DNA of 38,531 bases, taken from NCBI GenBank assembly GCA_044370695.1, contig JBILVB010000018.1, forward strand, positions 1 to 38,531, in the 5' to 3' direction. Shown here piece after piece: positions 25,436 to 32,122 of the stretch. The DNA comes from JBEIFW01 sp044370695 (GTDB taxonomy: Bacteria > Actinomycetota > Acidimicrobiia > Acidimicrobiales > Ilumatobacteraceae). The first letter of the stretch is position 1; every line of letters begins with the position of its first letter. Under the pieces are notes generated by a model. That model worked only from the letters and a program-made list of their open reading frames with translations, searched no databases and was not told where the DNA came from. The translations under genes were made by a program, and so were the position numbers.

Positions 25436-26719
25436 ATGTCAGGCTCGGTGAGTTTCGTGAGCGGCTACCAACGACGCATCGTGGACGAGGAGCTCGACCA
25501 GCTCTTGCCCCATCTGCCGGCCGTCCTTCTCGATGGACCGAAAGGTGTTGGGAAGACCTCCACTGCAGCGCAGCGGTGTGTCGCAGAGCGCAGGCTGGAC
25601 CACGAAGCGACTCGTGCCGTGGTCGCGGCCGACCCGGCACTGATCGCAACCGACCCCCGCCCGCTGCTGATCGACGAGTGGCATCTTGTCCGTCCCGTCT
25701 GGGACGTGGTCCGCCGTCTGGTCGACGCTGACCTCACCGGCGGGCAGTTCCTGCTCACCGGGTCGATACCGGACCGCCAGACCCATTCCGGCGCCGGCCG
25801 CATCACGTCGGTTCGCATGCGCCCGCTCACCCTGGCCGAGCGCGGCACCGAGGTCCCGACGGTCTCGCTCTCAGCGCTCATGACCGGAGGCGCCACCATC
25901 GGTGGCCGCACCGGCCTCAGCCTCGCCGGATACACCGAAGAGATGCTGACCGGCGGGTTCCCGGGGCTGCGACATCTTCCGGCCAGGGCCCGCAACGCCG
26001 CCCTCGACAGCTACATCCGGCGCATCGCCGACCACGACCTGCCAGAAGCCGGACTTGCCGTACGACACCCGGCGACCGTGCTGGCGTGGCTGAGCGCCTA
26101 CGCGGCTGCCGTCGGTACGTCCGCCTCATGGGAGAAGATCCGCAACGCAGCGGTCACCGCCACCGATGCCAGCCCGGCCAAGACCACCACCTTGCCCTAC
26201 ATCGAGCTGCTCACGTCCTTGCGGATCCTCGACCCGGTTCCCGGTTGGACCCCGACGCTGAACCACCTGCGCGATCTCACCCAAGCACCGAAGCACTATC
26301 TCGCCGACCCGGCGCTTGCGGCCCGCCTCGTCAAGCGGAACGCCGTGCAACTTCTCAGAGGTGACATGCCCGACACCGTGGTCGCCCGAGACGGAGGCTT
26401 CCTCGGTGGCCTGTTCGAGTCGCTCGCAGCGTTGAGCGTGCGGGTGTTCGCCCAGCATTGCGAGGCCGAAGTACACCACCTCCGAACCGAAGGCGGGCGC
26501 CGAGAGGTCGACTTCATCGTCGAAGGCGAGGCAGGGATCGTGGCCATAGAAGCCAAGATGGACGCCGCGATCAAGGACGAGGACGTCAAGCACCTGATCT
26601 GGCTGCGCGACAAGCTGGGTGACCGGTGCTTGGACACGGTCGTCGTGCACACAGGACCGGAGGCGTACCGTCGCCGCGACGGCGTCGCCGTGGTGCCGCT
26701 GGCTCTCCTGGGCCCGTGA
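25436..26719 (+). CDS. DUF4143-type AAA ATPase
   Basis: 427 residues. An AAA_14 N-terminal ATPase with Walker A LLDGPKGVGKTSTA (about 32-45), Walker B LLIDEWH (about 80) and the sensor FLLTGSIPD (about 103), followed by the DUF4143 domain. The latter has GGFPGL, DSYIRRIADHDL and an end with REVDFIVEGEAGIVAIEAKM, a pattern resembling a PD-(D/E)xK nuclease core that is usually structural in this family. Family members occur widely in accessory regions and their role is poorly understood. It starts at ATG 25436 right after the iterons and is followed by a terminator-like hairpin, so it is a single-gene unit. Confidence 0.87.
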   Translation: MSGSVSFVSGYQRRIVDEELDQLLPHLPAVLLDGPKGVGKTSTAAQRCVAERRLDHEATRAVVAADPALIATDPRPLLIDEWHLVRPVWDVVRRLVDADLTGGQFLLTGSIPDRQTHSGAGRITSVRMRPLTLAERGTEVPTVSLSALMTGGATIGGRTGLSLAGYTEEMLTGGFPGLRHLPARARNAALDSYIRRIADHDLPEAGLAVRHPATVLAWLSAYAAAVGTSASWEKIRNAAVTATDASPAKTTTLPYIELLTSLRILDPVPGWTPTLNHLRDLTQAPKHYLADPALAARLVKRNAVQLLRGDMPDTVVARDGGFLGGLFESLAALSVRVFAQHCEAEVHHLRTEGGRREVDFIVEGEAGIVAIEAKMDAAIKDEDVKHLIWLRDKLGDRCLDTVVVHTGPEAYRRRDGVAVVPLALLGP

Positions 26720-26760
26720 AAGCCGGTCCGTGGCAACTCAGACCTGGACCGGCGGCTTTC
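26718..26760 (+). terminator. Terminator-like hairpin after the DUF4143 gene
   Basis: GAAAGCC then GGTCC pair with GGACC and GGCTTTC at 26746-26760, with a 3-nt bulge on the right arm and a 16-nt loop. The hairpin begins inside the stop codon. Only a short pyrimidine stretch follows, so it may terminate inefficiently. On the minus strand it would serve the decayed MNT-HEPN locus. Confidence 0.5.
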
Positions 26761-26762
26761 GT

Positions 26763-27043
26763 CTCACGGTGGTCCTGACCTCGTGACCGCTTGCCGAGGC
26801 GATGGCAGCAGACCGAGTCGCCGGCCGCTACGGCTGCCAGTACCGCAAGGGAAGCGGCAACGCCTGGGGTTGCGGCGTCACTGTCATCATCGAGGCAGAG
26901 CCGGGCGACCAGTACGTACGCGTCGGCTTGGCGAAGACGTGCGCGTCGATGTCGCTCGCGGCGTCTCCGTCGCGGCGGGCGAAGGAGCCGAACATGCCGA
27001 GAAGCACAGGGGCGACCTGCCACGCGTCTGCTACGTCCCCCAT
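26763..27043 (-). pseudogene. Decayed MNT-HEPN fusion
   Basis: From ATG 27043 the minus strand encodes VLLGMFGSFARRDGDAASDI, the GS...DxD signature of a minimal nucleotidyltransferase (MNT). After about 36 residues the similarity jumps frame at about 26933 to RQADAYVLVARLCLDDDSDA and CCHRLGKRSRGQDHRE, which look like a HEPN-like protein. Both halves are truncated, and no single frame joins them; the original frame runs on to a stop at 26828. MNT-HEPN pairs are a toxin-antitoxin class. An internal deletion has removed the MNT C-terminus. The HEPN assignment rests on resemblance only. Confidence 0.6.
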
Positions 27044-27120
27044 CAGCAGCGCCGGCGGGTTTCTCGGGTCCGGTCGGTGATCCGTGGTCACCTGACCACC
27101 CAGCAGTGTCGAAGGGGGGA
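27043..27120. repeat. Putative attachment site, tRNA-proximal copy
   Basis: About 78 bp matching 23168-23243. It overlaps the 3' end of the intact tRNA-Leu (27107-27120) and extends downstream of it to the start of the MNT relic. The spacing between copies is about 3.9 kb. Confidence 0.65.
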
Positions 27121-27189
27121 CTTGAACCCCCACGGGATTACTCCCACTAGCACCTCAAGCTAGCGCGTCTGCCATTCCGCCACTTCGAC
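27107..27189 (-). tRNA. tRNA-Leu (anticodon GAG)
   Basis: Acceptor strands GTCGAAG and CTTCGAC pair perfectly with discriminator A. The D-arm includes GGCGGAATGGCAGACGC. The anticodon stem CTAGC/GCTAG encloses the loop TTGAGGT, giving anticodon GAG. A long variable arm (TGGGAGTAATCCCGT) and the T-arm GGGGGTTCAAGTCCCCC complete a class II tRNA, as expected for leucine. CCA is not encoded. It follows secG on the same strand, and its 3' end is part of the direct repeat used as a putative integration site. Confidence 0.95.
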
Positions 27190-27225
27190 GTGGTGAGGGC
27201 GAGAGCATATCCCTCGCCCGCGAAC

Positions 27226-27462
27226 TCACTCCAACAGCAGCCCGAGCGCCAGGGTGGAGAACACCCAGCCCAGGGCGATCACGAACGTGATCCGATTGAG
27301 GTTGCGCTCCGCCGCAGTCGACCCGAGCGCCGCACCGGACGCCCCGCCGAACATGTCCGACAAGCCACCCCCACGACCCGAGTGGAGCAGCACACCGGCG
27401 ATCATGCCCACCAACGTCGCCAAATTGATGATGGCGGTCAGCCACAACACGACGGTACGCAC
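27226..27462 (-). CDS. secG: Preprotein translocase subunit SecG
   Basis: 78 residues, the usual size. Two hydrophobic helices (VLWLTAIINLATLVGMIAGV and ITFVIALGWVFSTLALGLLL) flank the conserved loop LLHSGRGGGLSDMFGG. SecG assists SecYEG-SecA protein export. GTG 27462 has no Shine-Dalgarno site; TAACGT (plus 27471-27476) ends 8 bp before it, so the mRNA is probably leaderless. It lies downstream of the methyltransferase and directly before tRNA-Leu. Confidence 0.93.
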   Translation of the reverse strand: MRTVVLWLTAIINLATLVGMIAGVLLHSGRGGGLSDMFGGASGAALGSTAAERNLNRITFVIALGWVFSTLALGLLLE

Positions 27463-27470
27463 GGGTTTCG

Positions 27471-27476
27471 ACGTTA
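27471..27476 (-). promoter_or_regulatory. Candidate -10 box of secG overlapping the upstream stop codon
   Basis: TAACGT on the minus strand matches TANNNT; its first three bases are the TAA stop of the methyltransferase. Its distance of 8 bp to GTG 27462 suits a leaderless transcript. Confidence 0.45.
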
Positions 27477-28178
27477 CCAAACGGTCGGGTCGAACGACCG
27501 GACGCGGCGGGCCGTCACCCACGCGAACCCGAGCACCCCGCGGTGCTCGGCCTCGTACAGCGCCCACCGCTGCTGGGCGAACGCCACGGCGTCGGAGGTA
27601 CCGAGGGAACGCACTCCCGCGCACCACGACCGTTCGAACTCGTCCCACTCCTCGGTGGTCGACCCCGAGGTGTCGACCACCGACCAGCCGGCCGCCTCGG
27701 CCAGCGACGCCGCGCCCGGTGCTCCGGCGGGCAGGTCCCCGAACCGGTCGAGGGCGTCGGCACCCGGCGTGTCCACCCACACCACGTCGGCCACCAGCAC
27801 CCGCTCGAGCGACGGCCACGCCGCCAGGTACGCCCAGACCGCACCCCAGCCGCCCAGCACGTGGGTCGACCCGACGCACAGCGCTCCGCTCGCCGGATCC
27901 GGCGACCGCCACCCGGCCGCGTCGCCCTCCACCAACCCGACCCGCGGGTGCGGCGACGCCCCGACGACGAGATCGATCCCGATCCCCCGGCCGTCGGGCA
28001 CGGCGTCGACCACGAGGGCGAGCAGCTCCGCCCGGCCGCAACCGAGGTCGACGACCGTGGAGCCGGCCGGCAGCCCGGCCGCGAACTGCCTCGCACGCTG
28101 CGGCGCGGCTCCGGCGCCGAGCGGGCAGTTGAAGCGGACGGACGCCGCGCCGGCAGCCCGCCAGGCGGCGGCGCTCAT
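27474..28178 (-). CDS. Class I SAM-dependent methyltransferase
   Basis: 234 residues. Motif I is STVVDLGCGRAELLALVVDA (about 40-60), with the acidic GIGIDLVVG after it and VEGDAAGW further on. LGGWGAVWAYLAAWPSLERV and VLVADVVWVDTP follow the usual methyltransferase fold. The substrate is not apparent. ATG 28178 overlaps the stop of the peptide-transporter ATPase (ATGA), so it is cotranscribed with the opp genes; the frame upstream to 28271 lies inside that ATPase and is rejected. It could modify small molecules handled by the cell. Confidence 0.8.
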   Translation of the reverse strand: MSAAAWRAAGAASVRFNCPLGAGAAPQRARQFAAGLPAGSTVVDLGCGRAELLALVVDAVPDGRGIGIDLVVGASPHPRVGLVEGDAAGWRSPDPASGALCVGSTHVLGGWGAVWAYLAAWPSLERVLVADVVWVDTPGADALDRFGDLPAGAPGAASLAEAAGWSVVDTSGSTTEEWDEFERSWCAGVRSLGTSDAVAFAQQRWALYEAEHRGVLGFAWVTARRVRSFDPTVW

Positions 28179-29167
28179 GCCTCGGGGAAGTGGCAGGCCG
28201 CCTGCTGACCGCCTGGCCGCAGCGTCAGCGGGGGAACCTGCACGGCGCAGATCTCGGCCGCCTTCCAGCACCGGGTGCGGAACCGGCAGCCCGACGGCGG
28301 GTTCGCCGGTGACGGCACGTCGCCCTCCAACACGATGCGTGCCCTGGACCGCTCGATGCGCGGGTCGGGCACCGGCACCGCCGACAGGAGGGCCTTCGTG
28401 TACGGGTGCGCCGGTTGCTCGTACACCGTGTCCGCCGGGCCGACCTCGACGATCTTCCCGAGGTACATCACCGCCACGACATCGCTGATGTGGCGGACCA
28501 CCGACAGGTCGTGCGCGATGAACACGTAGGCCAGGCCGAGTCGGTCCTGCAGCTCCTCCAGCAGGTTGACCACGCCCGCCTGGATCGACACGTCGAGCGC
28601 CGAGACCGGCTCGTCGAGCACCAACACCTCGGGTTCGAGCGCCAGCGCCCGGGCGATGCCGATGCGTTGGCGTTGGCCGCCGGAGAACTCGTGCGGGAAC
28701 CGATTCGCATGCTCCGGGTTCAACCCCACGGTCTGGAGCAGGTCGGCCGTGCGCTGCCGGGCGTCGGCCCTCGACACGCCGTGGATCCGCATCGGCTCCG
28801 ACACCGTCGCCGCCACCGTCAACCGCGGGTTCAGCGAGGCGTAGGGGTCCTGGAACACGATCTGGATGCGCTCGCGCAGCGCGGACATCGCCCGACGGCC
28901 GGCGCCGGTGACCACTCGGCCCTTGAAGCGCACCTGGCCGCTGGTGGGCTCGACGAGGTCGAGCAGCATCCGTCCGGTGGTCGTCTTCCCGCAGCCGCTC
29001 TCACCCACCAGGCCCAGCGTCTCGCCGGCCCGCACCGTGAAGCTCACCCCGGCCACCGCTTGGACCGCCCCGGTAGCCCGACGGAACACGCCGGAGCGGA
29101 TCGGGAACTCCTTGACGAGATCCACCGCTTCGAGCGCGACCTCGCCGGGTGACGTCACCGTCGTCAT
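28175..29167 (-). CDS. oppF: Oligopeptide/dipeptide ABC transporter ATPase (OppF/DppF type)
   Basis: 330 residues. Walker A GESGCGKT (about 49), Q-loop VFQDPYASLNPRL, signature FSGGQRQRIGIARAL (about 160), Walker B VLVLDEPVSALDVS and switch histidine FIAHDLSVV. The C-terminal extension with four cysteines (CRFRTRC, C, then AACHF) is the oligo_HPY tail. It powers import together with OppD. Start ATG 29167 overlaps the OppD stop; the frame upstream to 29305 is inside oppD and is rejected. Confidence 0.93.
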   Translation of the reverse strand: MTTVTSPGEVALEAVDLVKEFPIRSGVFRRATGAVQAVAGVSFTVRAGETLGLVGESGCGKTTTGRMLLDLVEPTSGQVRFKGRVVTGAGRRAMSALRERIQIVFQDPYASLNPRLTVAATVSEPMRIHGVSRADARQRTADLLQTVGLNPEHANRFPHEFSGGQRQRIGIARALALEPEVLVLDEPVSALDVSIQAGVVNLLEELQDRLGLAYVFIAHDLSVVRHISDVVAVMYLGKIVEVGPADTVYEQPAHPYTKALLSAVPVPDPRIERSRARIVLEGDVPSPANPPSGCRFRTRCWKAAEICAVQVPPLTLRPGGQQAACHFPEA

Positions 29168-30171
29168 GCCGCACCCGCCGTCGATCCGAGATCCCCGACG
29201 CGATGGCACGCCACCAGGTGACCCGGTGAGAGTTCCACCAGCGGCGGCTTCGCCACGTCGCACACCCCGGCCCGGGCGTGCGGGCAGCGCGGGGTGAACG
29301 AGCACCCGGGCGGAAGGTGGACCAGCGACGGGGGCTGCCCTTTGATCCGGTGCAGCTTCTCGCCGCCGACACGCCGGTCGAGCCGCGGCAACGCTGCGAG
29401 CAAGCCCTGGGTGTAGGGATGCCGCGGGCCGTAGAACGCTTCCTCGACACCGGTGAGCTCCGCCTGCCGACCGGCGTACATGACCATCACCCGGTCGGCC
29501 GATCCGGCCACGACGCCCAGATCGTGGGTGATCAACAGGGTCGCCGAGCGGGTCCGGGCCTGGATCCGGGCCAACACCTCGAGCACCTGGGCCTGCACGG
29601 TGACGTCGAGCGCCGTCGTGGGTTCGTCCGCGATCAGCAGGTCGGGTTCGTTGGCGATGGCCATCGCGATCATGGCCCGCTGGCGCATCCCACCCGAGTA
29701 CTCGTGCGGGTACTGGTCGACGCGCGTCGTCGGGTTCGGGATCCCGACGAGATCGAGCAACTCCAGCACCCGCTCGCGCACCTCGGACTTGGGACGCTGG
29801 TAGTGCTCGGTGATCGCCTCCGCCAGTTGGTCACCCACGGTGATCACCGGGTTGAGTGCGGCGAGCGCGTCCTGGAACACCATCGCGATCCGGTCGCCGC
29901 GCAGCGGCCGAAGCTCGGACTCCTTGCGGCCCAGGAGCGATTGGCCCTGGAACGTGACCGAACCGGTGACCACCGCCCGCTTCGGCAGCAGGCCCAGGAT
30001 CGCAAGCGACGTCACGCTCTTGCCCGACCCGGACTCGCCGACGATCCCGAGGGTCTCACCCGGGAACACGTCGAACGACACCTGATCGACGGCCCGGACC
30101 GGGCCGTCGTCGGACGGGAAGGTGACACACAGGTCTCGCACCGACAGCACCGGGTCCATCGGCGCGCTCAT
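29164..30171 (-). CDS. oppD: Oligopeptide/dipeptide ABC transporter ATPase (OppD/DppD type)
   Basis: 335 residues. Walker A GESGSGKS (about 40), VFQDALAALNPVI, signature YSGGMRQRAMIAMAI, Walker B LLIADEPTTALDVT and ITHDLGVV. It ends in the oligo_HPY region with CSFTPRCPHARAGVC and ACHR. It partners OppF as the second ATPase. ATG 30171 overlaps the oppC stop by 4 bp, and its stop overlaps oppF, so the genes are translated in a chain. Confidence 0.93.
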   Translation of the reverse strand: MSAPMDPVLSVRDLCVTFPSDDGPVRAVDQVSFDVFPGETLGIVGESGSGKSVTSLAILGLLPKRAVVTGSVTFQGQSLLGRKESELRPLRGDRIAMVFQDALAALNPVITVGDQLAEAITEHYQRPKSEVRERVLELLDLVGIPNPTTRVDQYPHEYSGGMRQRAMIAMAIANEPDLLIADEPTTALDVTVQAQVLEVLARIQARTRSATLLITHDLGVVAGSADRVMVMYAGRQAELTGVEEAFYGPRHPYTQGLLAALPRLDRRVGGEKLHRIKGQPPSLVHLPPGCSFTPRCPHARAGVCDVAKPPLVELSPGHLVACHRVGDLGSTAGAA

Positions 30172-31097
30172 TTCTTGCTCTGCGGGTCGGACGCGTCACG
30201 CAGGCCGTCGCCGAGGAAGTTGACGGCGAGCACGACGAGGATGAGCGCCAACGCCGGGAAGTAGAGCAGATGGGCCTTGTCGGTCCCGGGGGTCGAGCGG
30301 GCATCGGCCAGCATCACACCCCACGAGGTGTCCGGACGCCGGACCCCGAAGCCGAGGAAGGACAGCGTCGACTCGGCGACCACGGCGAGCGCGACGCCGA
30401 CGGTGACGTTCACGACGATCGATCCGACGAGGTTGGGCACGATGTGGCGCACGATGATCCGGGGGCCCGACGCACCCGAGGCCCGCGCCGCTTCGACGAA
30501 CTCCTTCTCCCGCAGCGACAACACCTGGCTACGGACCACGCGCCCGATGACCATCCAGCCGATGGAGGACAGCACCAGCACGATGTACGGCGGCTCCTGG
30601 CCGAACGCCTGGAGGGCGATGGCCAGGATCACGATGCTCGGCACGACGAGGAACAGGTCGGTGACCCGCATCAGGAGCTGGTCGGTCGCCCTGCCGTAGA
30701 ACCCGGCGACCGCGCCGAGCGCCACCCCGAGGACCGTCGACAACACGGCGACCGACAGGCTGATCAGCAGGGTCACCTGACCCGCATAGAGCAGCTCGGT
30801 GAGGTTGTCACGACCCAGCTCGTCGGTGCCGAACCAGTGCTCGGCACTCGGACCGACCGGACCGAGCAGCAGGTCCTGCTGATTCTTCGGATACGGCGCG
30901 ATCCACGACGCCCCGAAACACCCGACGTACAGGATGACGAGCACCCCGAGGCCGATCATCGCCGGCTTGTGGCGGAAGAAGCGGCGGCGGAACAGCTGCC
31001 ACTGGCTGCGTGCGACGGGCTCGGCGCCCACGAGCAGCTCTCGGTCGCCCTCGTCGGGATCGGACGCTGCGAACGGCGGCGGGTCGACGGCGGTCAT
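30168..31097 (-). CDS. oppC: Oligopeptide ABC transporter permease (OppC/DppC type)
   Basis: 309 residues. An N-terminal cytoplasmic segment, then a first helix (MIGLGVLVILYVGCFGASWI), the periplasmic HWFGTDELGRDNLTELLYAG motif and five further helices. The EAA loop is EAARASGASGPRIIVRHIVP. FLGFGVRRPDTSWGVMLADA and FLGDGLRDASDP are typical OppC ends. ATG 31097 overlaps the oppB stop by 4 bp; the longer frame to 31454 lies within oppB. Confidence 0.93.
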   Translation of the reverse strand: MTAVDPPPFAASDPDEGDRELLVGAEPVARSQWQLFRRRFFRHKPAMIGLGVLVILYVGCFGASWIAPYPKNQQDLLLGPVGPSAEHWFGTDELGRDNLTELLYAGQVTLLISLSVAVLSTVLGVALGAVAGFYGRATDQLLMRVTDLFLVVPSIVILAIALQAFGQEPPYIVLVLSSIGWMVIGRVVRSQVLSLREKEFVEAARASGASGPRIIVRHIVPNLVGSIVVNVTVGVALAVVAESTLSFLGFGVRRPDTSWGVMLADARSTPGTDKAHLLYFPALALILVVLAVNFLGDGLRDASDPQSKK

Positions 31098-32062
31098 GCG
31101 AGACGCACCCGGGGATCGAGCACCGCGTACAGCACGTCGGCGAGCAGGTTGAAGAAGATCACGAACGCAGCCGAGACGATCACGAACGCCGTCACGACGG
31201 GGGCGTCGCCCGCTTCGAGTGCCTGCAGGAACAACCTGCCCATCCCGGGAACCGAGAACGTGGCCTCGGTGACGAGCAGGCCGCCGAACAGCACGCCGGC
31301 GTCGACCGCCATCACCGTCACCACCGGGATCAACGCATTGCGCAAGGCGTGTCGAAGGATCACCTTCCGACGTCGCACGCCCTTGGCCCGGGCCGTGCGG
31401 ATGTAGTCCGCCGAGAGCACGTCGAGCATGGCGGAGCGCTGGAAGCGGCTCCACGACGCAACGATCTGGACCGTGAGCGTCAGCACCGGAAGCACGAGGT
31501 GCCGCAGGTAGTCGAGGTTGATCCCTGACTCACCGGTCGAATGGAGGCCGATGAAGAAGAAGATCGGCTTGTCGAGATCGAACTGGTCCTTGGGCCACAC
31601 CCCCAGGAACTGGATGGCCAGGAGCCCGAACACCGTCGGCGGCATGGCCAGGCCCAGGTACGACAGCGCCGAGAAGACCACGTCGGGGATCGAGTACTGC
31701 CGCACGGCGGAGAACACCCCGATCGACACGGCGATCACCGCCGCGACCAGGAACCCCCAGACGATGAGTTGCACCGTGAAGCCGAGCGCCCGGGTGACCA
31801 TCGCCCACACCTCGTCGTTGGTCCGCCACGACGACCCGAGGTCGCCGCGCAGCGCACCGCGCAGCCAGTCCCAGTACTGCACGAGCAGCGGTCGATCGAG
31901 GCCCAGCCGAGCCGCCTCGCGAGCCTTGGCGGCCGGGTCCTTCGCCTGGGAGAACTTCGCGAGCGGGTCGAACGTCAGCCGGCAGCCGATGAACGCCAAG
32001 AAGCTGGCGACGAGCAGGACGGGGATCGAATAGGCGATCCGCCGGACGAGTACGGCAAACAT
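31094..32062 (-). CDS. oppB: Oligopeptide ABC transporter permease (OppB/DppB type)
   Basis: 322 residues. The first helix IAYSIPVLLVASFLAF and RLGLDRPLLVQYWDWL with GDLGSSWRTN are the OppB pattern, followed by several helices. The EAA loop is YIRTARAKGVRRRKVILRHA. It forms the pore with OppC. ATG 32062 is followed by oppC in a 4-bp overlap. Upstream, a strong hairpin separates it from the binding-protein gene. Confidence 0.93.
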   Translation of the reverse strand: MFAVLVRRIAYSIPVLLVASFLAFIGCRLTFDPLAKFSQAKDPAAKAREAARLGLDRPLLVQYWDWLRGALRGDLGSSWRTNDEVWAMVTRALGFTVQLIVWGFLVAAVIAVSIGVFSAVRQYSIPDVVFSALSYLGLAMPPTVFGLLAIQFLGVWPKDQFDLDKPIFFFIGLHSTGESGINLDYLRHLVLPVLTLTVQIVASWSRFQRSAMLDVLSADYIRTARAKGVRRRKVILRHALRNALIPVVTVMAVDAGVLFGGLLVTEATFSVPGMGRLFLQALEAGDAPVVTAFVIVSAAFVIFFNLLADVLYAVLDPRVRLA

Positions 32063-32076
32063 GAGCGCACGAGCGA

Positions 32077-32117
32077 TGACGGGTCGGACCGCCGGTCGGC
32101 GGCGGTCCGACCCGTCA
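32077..32117. terminator. Perfect 18-bp-arm hairpin between binding protein and oppB
   Basis: TGACGGGTCGGACCGCCG (32077-32094), a 5-nt loop, then its exact complement to 32117. There is no T-tract on either strand. Because the binding-protein gene is upstream and the permeases downstream on the minus strand, it probably lowers read-through or protects the mRNA 3' end so that binding protein is made in excess. Confidence 0.7.
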
Positions 32118-32122
32118 CGGCA

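Noticed and set aside
26783..27163. Plus-strand frame of 126 codons running into the tRNA
   Set aside because: Overlaps tRNA-Leu and lies opposite the MNT-HEPN relic; no domain.
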